The notes below the pieces were generated by a model, which was given only the letters and a program-made list of their open reading frames with translations, ran no database searches and had not been told where the DNA came from. From assembly GCA_029226975.1 (NCBI GenBank), contig JAQXZB010000036.1, forward strand, positions 1 through 64,000: a stretch of DNA of 64,000 nt. Direction: 5' to 3'. The stretch's first letter is position 1. The number at the start of each line of letters is the position of its first letter. Made by a program: the position numbers and the translations under genes. Positions 17,845 through 28,427 of this stretch are shown here, piece after piece. Source of the DNA: Clostridiales bacterium (lineage in GTDB: Bacteria > Bacillota > Clostridia > UBA1381).

Positions 17845-19383
17845 TTATTTTGTAATAACAACCTCTCTTGCCGCATCGTCCCAGTCAACGTCGCAGTCGA
17901 GAGCCTCCGCAACCGCTCTTACGGGAACATAGGTTCTGTCGTCAACCACCTTTGCCGCCGTATCGAGAGTGATGGGAGTATCGTTTACATACATAACGTC
18001 CGAGCCAACCTCAATAATGATTGTCTTGTCGTCCTTTGTCGCCGTAACGCGCAAATCCTCGCCGTCCCATACAATATCGGCGTCCATTGCCTCGAAAATC
18101 GCTCTCATGGGAACGAGAGTGCGTTCATTTTCGATAAAGGGCTTGGTGTCACAGCTGATATAATCGCCGTTTAAGCTGATTTTTATATCACCGGCAAAGT
18201 ATATGTGAGCGCGGGTAAGAAGCTCGTTTCCTTCGCCGATATTAAGTGCTTCCCAGTCGGAGGGTGTTCCCTCAAAGTATACGTCCTTAAGGGATATGCA
18301 GCGCAAAAATGCATTGTCGCCTATGGTCTTTACGGTTTTGGGAATTATGGCATATGCGGCATATTTGCAGTCATTAAATGCACTGTCGCCTATAACCTCA
18401 ACGCCGCCGGGTATTTTTATCGACCTTAAGCCGCTTGCCGAGAAAGCAAGCTCGTCAATAACCTTGACGTTCTTTAAATCGAAAAGTCCGTTCATTGCCG
18501 AATTTCCAAAAAACATTGACGGACCAATCTCACCGAGTGCGGAGGAATAATTCACCTCATAAAGGGCTGTGCAGCCCGAAAATACGCCCTCACCCAGCTT
18601 CGTTACCGTATCGGGTATTGTTACCGATTTAAGGGCGGTGCAGTCCTTAAATGCCGATGTCCCGACAGATACAAGCTGTGGCTCCATAACAATCTCCTCA
18701 AGCCCTGTGCAGCCCGAAAATGCCGACTCGCCCAAGGAAACCGCCTTTGCGGTGTTTACGGACTTTAAGTCCTTGTTGCCGGCAAAAGCATAGCTGTTTA
18801 CGGTCTTTACCTCATCGGGCAGAGTAACGTTAATTAACGCGCCCCGGTATTGATAAAGTATTCCGTCGCCTATAACGATAAAGTCCTCGGAGGAGGAATC
18901 GAGCCACTGGGTCTGATAAAAGGCATCGGTGCCGATGCTCAAAACCCCGTTGGGTATCTCGATATTGTTAAGCTTCGAGCAGCCGGCAAAGGCACCGGTG
19001 CCTATTGCTTCAAGTCCGGCGGGAAGAGATGTTCCCTCAACCTCCTTGCAGTCGGCAAAGGCATAGCCGCCTATTTTCTTTACTGTGGAGGGAATTGAGA
19101 TGTCCTGCGCGTTTATGCAGCCGCCGAACGCCGACGCGCCTATGTAGGTTACGCCCTCCTTAATGTCTATGCTCTTTACGGAGTCCGCAAACTCGTACCA
19201 GTCCTGCTTTCCATCCGACATTGCGCCCTCGCCGGTTATGGTAAGGGTATCGTTTGCATAGCTCCATTTAACATTTTCCCCGCAGCTTCCCTCTGTGACG
19301 GCAGCTGCCGCTGCGGCGGGAATTAAAGCGCATGACAGCGCCGCAAGCGCCGTTATGCCAAGAAATTTCTTCATATTCTTCAT
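17845..19383 (-). CDS. Secreted BspA-type leucine-rich-repeat protein with C-terminal copper-amine-oxidase-like (stalk) domain
   Basis: Signal peptide; LRR_5-type repeats (FAGCSKLNNIEIPNGVLSIGTDAF etc.); ERTLVPMRAIFEAMDADIVWDGE...YVPVRAVAEALDCDVDWD. Confidence 0.9.
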   Translation of the reverse strand: MKNMKKFLGITALAALSCALIPAAAAAAVTEGSCGENVKWSYANDTLTITGEGAMSDGKQDWYEFADSVKSIDIKEGVTYIGASAFGGCINAQDISIPSTVKKIGGYAFADCKEVEGTSLPAGLEAIGTGAFAGCSKLNNIEIPNGVLSIGTDAFYQTQWLDSSSEDFIVIGDGILYQYRGALINVTLPDEVKTVNSYAFAGNKDLKSVNTAKAVSLGESAFSGCTGLEEIVMEPQLVSVGTSAFKDCTALKSVTIPDTVTKLGEGVFSGCTALYEVNYSSALGEIGPSMFFGNSAMNGLFDLKNVKVIDELAFSASGLRSIKIPGGVEVIGDSAFNDCKYAAYAIIPKTVKTIGDNAFLRCISLKDVYFEGTPSDWEALNIGEGNELLTRAHIYFAGDIKISLNGDYISCDTKPFIENERTLVPMRAIFEAMDADIVWDGEDLRVTATKDDKTIIIEVGSDVMYVNDTPITLDTAAKVVDDRTYVPVRAVAEALDCDVDWDDAAREVVITK

Positions 19384-19500
19384 TCCTTTCCTAAATAAAT
19401 ATTACGGAATTTTTCTCCCATTATTTCACCCGCACATACATTATACCACAACACAGGCAAAAAGGAAAGTTAATTTTTTTTGAACTTTACGGCATATATG

Positions 19501-19740
19501 TTATTTTTTGTATACATGAAAGGACATAAGCGCCGTATCAAACATAATATCAAAGCCCAAATCCTCATAAAATGCCTTTACAATGCTGTAAATGCGCTCC
19601 TTCTCCTCATCGTTCGCCTCGCCCCTGCCAATGGGCAGAATGTCCGCGCTTGTGCCATGTATTTCTATTTTAAAGCTCAAATGCTTTAAAAACAGCCTGT
19701 GGTTTAATCGTACAATATCCTTAATGTTAAGCTCTTCCAT
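19501..19740 (-). CDS. Hypothetical protein (79 aa)
   Basis: Stand-alone ORF with coding-like composition. Confidence 0.5.
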   Translation of the reverse strand: MEELNIKDIVRLNHRLFLKHLSFKIEIHGTSADILPIGRGEANDEEKERIYSIVKAFYEDLGFDIMFDTALMSFHVYKK

Positions 19741-20024
19741 AAATCATCAAATCCTTTGCTTTTATGTAACAATCATAACACACACCCCCGTTCCCGTCAA
19801 GGAATTTTTAAAAAACCCTTGATAAATTTTTTTGTTTATAGTATACTAAAGGATATACGAATTTTATTAGGGGGGAATAACGTGAAAAATAAGCTGCGCA
19901 TCTCACCGCTTTTTGCTCGGGGCGGTATACTCATACAGCACCGCTCGCTGCAAAGCGGCAATATGCTTGCTTCTTTTCCACGTTGTGCTTTGGATGTCGC
20001 ATGGCGGCAGAATGGGGGGATATT

Positions 20025-20930
20025 ATGCGGAAATTTTTAGCTGTGCTTATGATTGTGCTGTTTGCGGCAGGGGCTGCGGATACGCTGCTTTCGCCTAAAA
20101 ACATAATCGATGAAAGCATTCTCATTTCCGCCACCATGCCGCCCTCGCTCTCTACCGGCGCGCCTAAGCTTAACATAAGCAGCGACCCGCTTTTCGGTAC
20201 GGAAACGGACAGATTTGTGGCGCACCGGGGCTTCTCGGAGCACGCGCCCGAAAATACCCAGCCGGCGTTTGAGCTTGCGGGCAAGGCGGGTTTTTGGGGT
20301 ATAGAAACCGATATAATAGAAACCGCGGACGGTGTGTTCATGTGTATGCATGACGATACCTTAGACCGCACCACCACCGGTACGGGCGACCCGCTTACAT
20401 ATACATATAATCAGCTTTTGGGCTTTGATGTTGATTACGGTAACGATATTGAGAACTATCCGGGTCTTAAAATCCCTACGATGATAGAATATTTAAACAC
20501 CTGCGCCATATATGACTGCGTGCCGGTGATTGAGATAAAGAGCATAAACAATTACGATAATTTTTTGCAGACTGTGTATGAAAGCGGCTTAAAGGACAGG
20601 GCGATAATTGCCGGCTCAATAGAGAGCATACAGGAAATCCGCGCCCGGGATACGGAAATATTCGTTATGGTGGTTGGTTATTCCTTTGAGGACTATACAT
20701 ATTATCTTGACCGGATAAGATCCATACCCGCCCATAACGCGGGACTGCTGTTAAATCACCCGATGGTCGACCCCGAAATTGCCCAAATAATACATTCGGA
20801 GGGCTATCTTGTGGGTGCGTGGACCCTCGATACCGCCGAGGACGCGCGCAAATTCATTGATTACGGCGTGGATATAGTGGTAACAAATCAAATCCCCGGT
20901 CTTAACCACATGATAAACGATAATGAATAA
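20025..20930 (+). CDS. Glycerophosphodiester phosphodiesterase
   Basis: FVAHRGFSEHAPENTQPAFELAGKAGFWGIETDIIETADGVFMCMHDDTLDRTTTG, PVIEIKS, VGAWTLDTAEDARKFIDYGVDIVVTNQI. Confidence 0.93.
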   Translation: MRKFLAVLMIVLFAAGAADTLLSPKNIIDESILISATMPPSLSTGAPKLNISSDPLFGTETDRFVAHRGFSEHAPENTQPAFELAGKAGFWGIETDIIETADGVFMCMHDDTLDRTTTGTGDPLTYTYNQLLGFDVDYGNDIENYPGLKIPTMIEYLNTCAIYDCVPVIEIKSINNYDNFLQTVYESGLKDRAIIAGSIESIQEIRARDTEIFVMVVGYSFEDYTYYLDRIRSIPAHNAGLLLNHPMVDPEIAQIIHSEGYLVGAWTLDTAEDARKFIDYGVDIVVTNQIPGLNHMINDNE

Positions 20931-20970
20931 AAATTGCACAAAAACCTCTGAAATTTATACATTAAATTGA

Positions 20971-20999
20971 TTGAAAAGCGGCGGATTTTATGATAAAAT
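20971..20999 (+). promoter_or_regulatory. Putative promoter of PL11 gene
   Basis: TTGAAA (20971-20976), 17-nt spacer, TAAAAT (20994-20999). Confidence 0.45.
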
Positions 21000-21030
21000 A
21001 TATAATCATAGAGAAAGAGGGGGAGTTATT

Positions 21031-23745
21031 ATGTTTAATATAAAGAAAAAATCTGTAGTATTTGCCCTTGCACTGGCGCAGGTGATAAGCGCGGGCGCGC
21101 TTTTGCCGTCAAATGCGGCTTATGCGCAGGCATCGGAGGCAATTACGAGGAATATGGAAAAGCTCGACAGAGGTGTTGTTGCGGTCAAGACCGATGAGGG
21201 CGTGTTTGTTTCCTGGAGAAGGCTCGGAACGGAGGCGGCAAGCACCAAGTTCTCGCTCTACCGCAATAAGGAGCTTGTCTGCGAGGACGCTGTGACGAAT
21301 TTTGTCGATAAGCAGGGTACGCTTTCGGATAAATATACGGTTGTCGCAAACGGTGAAATGTCAAAGAGCGTAAGCGTACTGGAGGATCAGTACATAGAAA
21401 TTCCCATGGGCGAAACGCCTGAAAGCGATGTTCTGATTATGGACAGAAACGGCGTTTATTACGGCTCCTACGCTCCCGGTGACGGAACTTACGGTGATTT
21501 GGACGGTGACGGTGAATATGAGCTTGTTGTAATGTGGAATCCCTCGGACGCAAAGGACGCGGCTTCGGGCGGAAAGACCGGAAAGGTGTATATAGACGCA
21601 TACAAGCTTGACGGTACCCGTATGTGGCAGATTGACATGGGCTATAACATAAGAGCCGGCGCTCATGATACGCAGCTTTGCGTGGCGGACTTTGACGGTG
21701 ACGGCAGAGCGGAGCTTATGGTAAGAACCGCTGACGGCACAAAGGACGGTAAGGGCAATATCATAGGCGACGCTTCAAAGGGCGAAAGCTTTGAAAGCTC
21801 CTGGGCGGCGTTAAACGGCGGAAAGAATTTGCAGGGTCCCTTGTATATGACCTGCTTTGACGGTGAAACCGGCGAGGCTCTCGATACAATCGACTATTTC
21901 CCGCAAAATACGGTAGGCTCCATGGAAACCTGCTATTCCTTCGGTGACGATTTCGGAAACAGATGTGAAAGATACAATGCCACAATCGCATGGCTTGACG
22001 GGAAAAATCCGTCGGTTGTTGTGGGCAGAGGTTATTATTTCGGCAAGAACGGCAGACAAAGACAGGCTGCCGCGGCATATGACTTCAAAAACGGCAAGCT
22101 TTCCTTAAGATGGAGCTTTGACACCGAGGAGGGCGGCGCAAACGCTCAGTATGTGGGTCAGGGCAACCACCAGCTTGAAGCGGCGGACGTTGACGGTGAC
22201 GGCAAGGACGAGGTTTCAACCGGCGCGCTGTGGTACGATGATGACGGTACGGTGCTGTGGTCATCGCAGCTTGAGCATGGCGATGTTATTCATGTGGGAG
22301 ATTTTGACCCGACAAATCCGGGTCTTGAGGAAATGACCGCAAAGGAGGACTATGCTCCGGGTGCAGAGAATTTTAAGTATTCAAACCCCGTTCTCTCATC
22401 AATGGGAATACAAAACGCCATAGGCGCGGACAACACAAAGGGCGAGCAGGTTTGGGGTATTGTGCTTCAGGATGCAAAAACCGGTAAATTCCTCCATGTA
22501 AGGAACGGTATCAAGGACACCGGCCGCGGAATGATTGCCAATATTGGCTATAAGGATTCATATTATGTAATGTGGGGTGCGGCAAGCACCGGCTACCATG
22601 ACAATACCGGCGCGGACTGCGGTAATTTGGGACTTTCCATGAACGGCAGAATTTACTGGGACGGTGATTTGCAGGATGAGCTTCAGGACCACCGCGGTGC
22701 AGGAAAGGAAATTGCCATACAGAAGTGGAACGACAGCGCAAACAAGCTTGAGGAAATATTCGTTCCCGAGGGAACTCATTCCATTAACTCCACAAAGGGT
22801 AATATGAACGGTCAGGCGGATTTGTTCGGCGACTGGAGAGAGGAATTTGTTTCCTATGTTATTACAGACTCACAGACCGAGGAGATAAAGACAACGGTAA
22901 AAGGCTCCTTTGACAAGGATGTTGAGGTAACAGCTACAAAACCGACATATAAATACGCTCTTAGGGTTTATACAACAACAATTCCTACGGAGTATAATTT
23001 CTATACGCTTGCTCATGACGATGTTTACAGAAACTCGTCAGGCGCGTATAACAACTGCTATAACCAGCCCCCGCATATAAGCTGGTACATGAACGATAAG
23101 ATAGAAAATTCACCTTATACAACACAGCCCTCATGCAATATTGCATTGGTAAACAATAAATATAAGGCACAGGCGTTTGACGCTTCACTGCTTCCTGAGG
23201 GCGGCGCGCCGAGTGCGGCACAGGACTGCCCCTTCAAGGACGCACAGAGCCACTGGGCAAAGGACAGCATCGTAAAGATGTATAAGGCGGGCATAATTGA
23301 CGGTATCGACAGCACAACCTTTGACCCGGAGGGAGCGGTTACAAAGGGACAGTTTGCAAAGCTTATTGCCGCGGCGGCAGGTCTTAAGACCGAGGCGGCC
23401 GACGGTCACTGGGCAAAGCCCTATGTTGACGCTGCAAAGAGCGCGGGCATTATAAACGATAACATTGCCCTTTCGGCGGACGCGGACTTTGACGCACCCA
23501 TAAACCGCGAGGAAATGGCGTCCATGGTTGCAGCTGCCGCAAGGTACAAGAATGTGCCGGAGCAGACGGCGGCAGACGAATTTACCGACGCGGCTTCCAT
23601 AAGCGCGTGGGCAAAGGCGGATGTTGATTTAGCTGTGGGACTGGGAATAATAAACGGTTTTGACGAGGGCGATTTTAAGCCCCTTGCGGGAGCCACAAGA
23701 GCGCAGGCGGCGACAATGCTTGACCGTCTGACGGATAAATTCTGA
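21031..23745 (+). CDS. Rhamnogalacturonan lyase (PL11-like) with three C-terminal SLH repeats
   Basis: NMEKLDRGVVAVKTDEGVFVSWRRLGTE, DGDGEYELVVMWNPSDAKDAASGGKTGKVYIDAYKLDGT; SLH repeats CPFKDAQSHWAKDSIVKMYKAGIIDG..., GHWAKPYVDAAKSAGII..., ISAWAKADVDLAVGLGIINGF... Confidence 0.93.
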   Translation: MFNIKKKSVVFALALAQVISAGALLPSNAAYAQASEAITRNMEKLDRGVVAVKTDEGVFVSWRRLGTEAASTKFSLYRNKELVCEDAVTNFVDKQGTLSDKYTVVANGEMSKSVSVLEDQYIEIPMGETPESDVLIMDRNGVYYGSYAPGDGTYGDLDGDGEYELVVMWNPSDAKDAASGGKTGKVYIDAYKLDGTRMWQIDMGYNIRAGAHDTQLCVADFDGDGRAELMVRTADGTKDGKGNIIGDASKGESFESSWAALNGGKNLQGPLYMTCFDGETGEALDTIDYFPQNTVGSMETCYSFGDDFGNRCERYNATIAWLDGKNPSVVVGRGYYFGKNGRQRQAAAAYDFKNGKLSLRWSFDTEEGGANAQYVGQGNHQLEAADVDGDGKDEVSTGALWYDDDGTVLWSSQLEHGDVIHVGDFDPTNPGLEEMTAKEDYAPGAENFKYSNPVLSSMGIQNAIGADNTKGEQVWGIVLQDAKTGKFLHVRNGIKDTGRGMIANIGYKDSYYVMWGAASTGYHDNTGADCGNLGLSMNGRIYWDGDLQDELQDHRGAGKEIAIQKWNDSANKLEEIFVPEGTHSINSTKGNMNGQADLFGDWREEFVSYVITDSQTEEIKTTVKGSFDKDVEVTATKPTYKYALRVYTTTIPTEYNFYTLAHDDVYRNSSGAYNNCYNQPPHISWYMNDKIENSPYTTQPSCNIALVNNKYKAQAFDASLLPEGGAPSAAQDCPFKDAQSHWAKDSIVKMYKAGIIDGIDSTTFDPEGAVTKGQFAKLIAAAAGLKTEAADGHWAKPYVDAAKSAGIINDNIALSADADFDAPINREEMASMVAAAARYKNVPEQTAADEFTDAASISAWAKADVDLAVGLGIINGFDEGDFKPLAGATRAQAATMLDRLTDKF

Positions 23746-23837
23746 TAAAGCCAAGTGTCGGCGTGCGGACAAAATGTCTGCGCGCCGACTGCTTTTTAAA
23801 TTTCTTAATTTTTATCATAAAAAGATTTTACAAAAGG

Positions 23838-23866
23838 TTGACAAATCAGAGATTTTGTATTAAACT
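23838..23866 (+). promoter_or_regulatory. Promoter of ABC substrate-binding gene
   Basis: TTGACA (23838-23843), 17-nt spacer, TAAACT (23861-23866). Confidence 0.55.
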
Positions 23867-23938
23867 ATATATGGTTTTGAGTATTTATGTACTTAATGAA
23901 TTTGTATACAGTTAATTTAAGAGAGGAGATAATATCTT

Positions 23939-24730
23939 ATGAAAAAATTATTATCAATCGTTTCGGCGCTGGCTCTTACCTTGGCGGTCACATCATGCGG
24001 CGGCGGAGCAAACACAACAAAATCCATTGCTTCAATCGATGACCTTAACGGCGCAAAAATCGGCGTTCAGCTCGGTACAACCGGCGATATTTACGCATCG
24101 GACGTTGAGGGCGCAACCGTTGAACGCTATAACAAGGGCGCAGACGCGGTTCAGGCTCTTAAGCAGGGCAAGGTTGACTGCGTTATCATAGACGAACAGC
24201 CCGCAAAGGCATTCGTTGATGTAAACGAGGGCTTAAAAATTCTCGAAGAGGATTTCGCAAACGAGGAATACGCTATCTGTATTTCAAAGGAAAACACAGA
24301 GCTTAAGGACAAGATAAACGCCGCTATTGCAAAATTCAAGGCAGACGGCACTCTTGACAACATAGTTAAAAACTACATCGGCGACGATACAAAGGGGCAG
24401 TTCCCCTATACCTCGCCCGAGGGCGTTGACCGCTCAAACGGTACGCTTACGGTTGCCACAAACGCAGAGTTTGAGCCGTGGGAGTACATGGAAAACAACG
24501 AGTGTGTGGGAATAGATATGGATTTGGCTCAGGCTGTTGCAGACGAGCTTGGCATGGAGCTTCAAATCGATAATATCGCTTTCGATTCGATTATTACCGC
24601 CGTTCAGTCCGGTAAGGATATGTTAGGTATTGCCGGTATGACAGTTACCGAGGACAGACTTCAAAATATCGATTTTACCGATACTTATGCTAACGCAACA
24701 CAGGTTATAATCGTTCCCGATGCTGAATAA
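23939..24730 (+). CDS. Amino-acid ABC transporter substrate-binding lipoprotein (SBP_bac_3-like) in apparent circularly permuted order
   Basis: Lipobox AVTSC; lobe-2-type SIASIDDLNGAKIGVQLGTTGD...ADAVQALKQGKVDCVIIDEQPAKAF precedes lobe-1-type LTVATNAEFEPWEYMENNECVGIDMDLAQAVADELG...GMTVTEDRLQNIDFTDTY. Confidence 0.9.
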   Translation: MKKLLSIVSALALTLAVTSCGGGANTTKSIASIDDLNGAKIGVQLGTTGDIYASDVEGATVERYNKGADAVQALKQGKVDCVIIDEQPAKAFVDVNEGLKILEEDFANEEYAICISKENTELKDKINAAIAKFKADGTLDNIVKNYIGDDTKGQFPYTSPEGVDRSNGTLTVATNAEFEPWEYMENNECVGIDMDLAQAVADELGMELQIDNIAFDSIITAVQSGKDMLGIAGMTVTEDRLQNIDFTDTYANATQVIIVPDAE

Positions 24731-24753
24731 TCATACAATTTTGTGAAAAAATA

Positions 24754-24782
24754 TTGACAAATTCCGCGGTATGTAATATACT
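24754..24782 (+). promoter_or_regulatory. Second promoter, upstream of permease gene
   Basis: TTGACA (24754-24759), 17-nt spacer, TATACT (24777-24782). Confidence 0.5.
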
Positions 24783-24847
24783 TGGTATATAGGGAAGCAA
24801 AGGCGTACACCCTTTGTTTCCCTTTTTTTGAGAAAGGATTAAAATGC

Positions 24848-25621
24848 ATGAAAAAGAAACAATTTTGCGCTGCCGCTGCCGCCGCGGCGCTGATGTTATG
24901 TCCGCTTATCGCTTTTGCGGACGGCGGCGGATTTGTTGAAACGATAAAGGGAAAGTTTATCTCCAACTTCATTACCGACAACAGATGGACGTATCTGTTA
25001 AACGGCTTGGGTACAACGATCATGATAACCTTTTTTGCCGTTATTATCGGTCTGGTACTGGGCTTTTTGATTGCTATCATAAGAAGCACTCACGATAAAA
25101 CCGGCAAATGCGTTTTATTAAACACAATATGCCGCGCGTACCTGACGGTTATAAGAGGTACGCCGTCCATGGTACAGCTTTTGATTATGTACTATGTTAT
25201 TTTCGCGTCCACAAACCATAAGGTCATGGTTGCGATTATCGCTTTCGGACTTAACTCCGCGGCGTATATTGCCGAGATTGTCCGTTCGGGAATTATGTCA
25301 GTGGACGAGGGGCAGTTCGAGGCGGGAAGAAGCTTGGGCTTTACCTATGCTCAGACCATGACAAACTTCATTCTCCCCCAGGCGTTTAAAAACGTTCTGC
25401 CCGCATTGGGAAATGAGTTTATAGTGCTTTTAAAGGAAACCTCCATATCCGGCTATATAGGCATAATGGACCTTACCCGCGGCGGCGACTTTATCAGAAG
25501 CCGTACATATGACGCGTTCATGCCGCTGATTGCCGTTGCGCTTGTGTATCTTATTATTGTGGTATTTTTATCGATGATGGTGACAAAGCTTGAAAGGAGG
25601 CTTAAAAACGATGGCAAATGA
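24848..25621 (+). CDS. Amino-acid ABC transporter permease
   Basis: [79 protein letters not shown]. Confidence 0.93.
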   Translation: MKKKQFCAAAAAAALMLCPLIAFADGGGFVETIKGKFISNFITDNRWTYLLNGLGTTIMITFFAVIIGLVLGFLIAIIRSTHDKTGKCVLLNTICRAYLTVIRGTPSMVQLLIMYYVIFASTNHKVMVAIIAFGLNSAAYIAEIVRSGIMSVDEGQFEAGRSLGFTYAQTMTNFILPQAFKNVLPALGNEFIVLLKETSISGYIGIMDLTRGGDFIRSRTYDAFMPLIAVALVYLIIVVFLSMMVTKLERRLKNDGK

Positions 25622-26348
25622 TGTAATGATAAGAGTTGAGGATTTGAAAAAGTCCTTCGGAAAGCTTGTTGTCCTGGACGGAATTACCACCGAAATAAGG
25701 CGCGGCGAGGTGCTTGTGCTGATAGGTCCTTCCGGCTGCGGAAAATCAACGTTTTTAAGATGCCTTAATATGCTTGAAACGCCAAGCGGTGGTCATGTGT
25801 ATCTGGACGGAGTGGATTTGACCTCACCCAAAACGAATATAAATCACGAGCGGCAGAAGATGATGATGGTGTTTCAGCATTTTAACCTGTTCCCGAACCT
25901 TACGATTATGGAAAACCTTACGGTTGCGCCCATAAAGGTGTTAAAGCGCACCAAGCAGGAGGCGGATAAAAAGGCGCAGGAGCTTTTGGAACGTGTGGGG
26001 CTTGCGGACAAGGCAAATTCCTATCCGCAGCAGCTTTCGGGCGGACAAAAGCAGAGGGTTGCCATATGCCGCGCTCTTGCGATGGACCCGGAGGTAATCC
26101 TGTTTGACGAGCCGACCTCGGCGCTTGACCCGGAAATGGTGGGCGAGGTATTGGACGTTATGAAGGAGCTTGCCCAAAGCGGAATGACCATGATATGCGT
26201 AACCCACGAAATGGGCTTTGCCCGCGAGGTGGCAAACCGAATGATATTCCTTGACGAGGGAAAAATCGCAGAGGACGGAACGCCTGAAGAAATTTTCGGC
26301 AGTCCCAAAAACGAGAGATTAAAGGCATTTTTATCGAAAATATTATAA
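25611..26348 (+). CDS. Amino-acid ABC transporter ATP-binding protein (GlnQ-type)
   Basis: Walker [56 protein letters not shown]. Confidence 0.95.
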   Translation: MANDVMIRVEDLKKSFGKLVVLDGITTEIRRGEVLVLIGPSGCGKSTFLRCLNMLETPSGGHVYLDGVDLTSPKTNINHERQKMMMVFQHFNLFPNLTIMENLTVAPIKVLKRTKQEADKKAQELLERVGLADKANSYPQQLSGGQKQRVAICRALAMDPEVILFDEPTSALDPEMVGEVLDVMKELAQSGMTMICVTHEMGFAREVANRMIFLDEGKIAEDGTPEEIFGSPKNERLKAFLSKIL

Positions 26349-26636
26349 AAAAGCGTTAAAACGCATCAACCCCCTAACCCCCAGTCTTGGGGGCAAAGAG
26401 GTACGCTTTTTTTGAACAAGCAAAATTGCTCACTCAAAACGAGCAATTTCCTATGTTATAACCAAAAAGGCGCGGCAAATGTTTCGCGTCTTTAATTTTT
26501 GAGTGTAAAGACCAAATATTTAAGACGCGCCATGGAAAAATTAAGAAACTGATACAAAAATTAAGAATAGAGGTTGTAATTTGGTGAGTTTTGCGATATA
26601 ATGAAAGAAGATATGCACAAGGAAAGGAGTACGGAC

Positions 26637-28022
26637 ATGAAAATATATAACACGCTGACAAGAAAGAAGGAAGAATTTGTCCCCATTGACGAAAATGAGG
26701 TTAAAATGTATTCCTGCGGTCCGACTGTGTATGACTATTTCCATATAGGAAACGCAAGACCCTTTATTATTTTTGATACAATGCGCCGCTACCTTGAATA
26801 TTTAGGCTATAATGTTAAGTTTGTGCAGAACTTTACGGACGTTGACGATAAAATGATAAAAAGAGCCAACGCCGAGCATATAACCGTTAAGGAACTGGGC
26901 GAGAGGTTTATAGGCGAATATTTCGAGGACGCAAAGGCATTGGGTATTCACGAGGCAACAGTACACCCCAAGGCAACCGAGAATATTGACGCGATTATAG
27001 ACATTGTAAAACGATTAGAGGAAAAAGGCTTTGCCTATAACGTGGACGGAGATGTGTATTTCTCAACGAAAAGGTTTAAGGAATACGGCAAGCTGTCAAA
27101 GCAGCCTTTGGAGGATTTGGAAGCCGGCGCGAGAATTGACGTAAGCGAGCAAAAGCAAGACGCTATGGACTTTGCCCTGTGGAAGAAGCAAAAGGAGGGC
27201 GAGCCTGCCTGGGAAAGCCCCTGGGGAATGGGACGTCCCGGCTGGCATATAGAATGTAGCGCCATGGCAAACAGATACTTGGGCGAAACCATAGATATTC
27301 ATTCCGGCGGGCAGGATTTGATTTTCCCCCACCATGAAAACGAGATTGCTCAAAGCGAGTGCGCCAACGGCAAGCCCTTTGCCCACTACTGGATGCATAA
27401 CGGCTACATCAATATAAATAACCAGAAGATGAGCAAATCCTTAGGTAATTTCTTTACCGTAAGGGATATAAGAAAGCAGTATGACAGCGAGGTTATCCGC
27501 TTCTTTATGCTTTCTGCCCATTACAGAAACCCCATAAACTTTTCCGATACCTTAATGGAACAGGCAAAATCGGCTGTGGAGAGGGTTTACACCTGTATAG
27601 ATAATCTGGAATTTCTAAAAAAGAGCGCAAAGCCCGGCGAAATAACCCTTTCGGATAAGCTTGAGGGCTTTAAGCAGAAATTTAAGGACGCCATGGACGA
27701 TGACTTAAATACCGCCGATGCAATCGCGGCAATATTCGATATTGTGTATATGGCAAACACCGAAATAAATGCCGAAAATTCAAATGCGGATATAGACGCC
27801 GTATTGGGGCTTATAAGAGAGCTTGGCGGCGTGTTGGGTCTGTTTACCAAGGAAAACGACGCGTCCCTTGATGCCGAGGTGGAGGCGCTTATAGAGGAAA
27901 GAGCAAAGGCAAGAGCCGAAAAGAACTGGGCAAAGGCAGACGAAATACGGGATAAGCTTAAGGAAATGAACATTATCCTTAAGGATACGCCGCAGGGGGT
28001 AAAATGGAGCATAGCGAAATAA
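26637..28022 (+). CDS. cysS: Cysteinyl-tRNA synthetase
   Basis: [61 protein letters not shown]. Confidence 0.97.
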   Translation: MKIYNTLTRKKEEFVPIDENEVKMYSCGPTVYDYFHIGNARPFIIFDTMRRYLEYLGYNVKFVQNFTDVDDKMIKRANAEHITVKELGERFIGEYFEDAKALGIHEATVHPKATENIDAIIDIVKRLEEKGFAYNVDGDVYFSTKRFKEYGKLSKQPLEDLEAGARIDVSEQKQDAMDFALWKKQKEGEPAWESPWGMGRPGWHIECSAMANRYLGETIDIHSGGQDLIFPHHENEIAQSECANGKPFAHYWMHNGYININNQKMSKSLGNFFTVRDIRKQYDSEVIRFFMLSAHYRNPINFSDTLMEQAKSAVERVYTCIDNLEFLKKSAKPGEITLSDKLEGFKQKFKDAMDDDLNTADAIAAIFDIVYMANTEINAENSNADIDAVLGLIRELGGVLGLFTKENDASLDAEVEALIEERAKARAEKNWAKADEIRDKLKEMNIILKDTPQGVKWSIAK

Positions 28023-28405
28023 TAAATCCGAGCGGACTTTCCGCGCTTGCGCTGGCATATATAGGCGATGCGGTTTATGAGATATATGTAAGAACAAGGA
28101 TAATAACCGAAAATCCCAATCTTCCCGCTCATAAGCTGCATCTTCAGGCGGTAAAATATGTAAAGGCACACGCCCAGTCCAACAGTATCCATAAAATTGC
28201 GGATATGCTTTGTGAGGAGGAAAGGGCAGTCTACAAGCGCGGCAGAAACGCCAAATCCCAGACTGTACCAAAAAACGCCGACCTTACCGAATACCGCCAC
28301 GCCACAGGCTTTGAAGCCCTTATAGGCTGGCTGTATCTTATGCAAAAAAGGGAACGGCTTGATGAAATAATGAAATCTGCGTATGATAATGCGTTGGATA
28401 TATGA
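28004..28405 (+). CDS. mrnC: Mini-ribonuclease 3
   Basis: [66 protein letters not shown]; overlaps cysS end. Confidence 0.93.
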   Translation: MEHSEIINPSGLSALALAYIGDAVYEIYVRTRIITENPNLPAHKLHLQAVKYVKAHAQSNSIHKIADMLCEEERAVYKRGRNAKSQTVPKNADLTEYRHATGFEALIGWLYLMQKRERLDEIMKSAYDNALDI

Positions 28406-28427
28406 TGAATTTAAGGAGGAATTGATA

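Noticed and set aside
17845-19383. LRR protein considered as a phage-defence or adhesion novelty
   Set aside because: Standard BspA-type LRR plus stalk domain, common in gut Firmicutes.
23843-23858. AAATCAGAGATTTTGT also present near 5398 and similar near 48310
   Set aside because: AT-rich, partly palindromic short match that may arise by chance; one copy lies inside a coding region.
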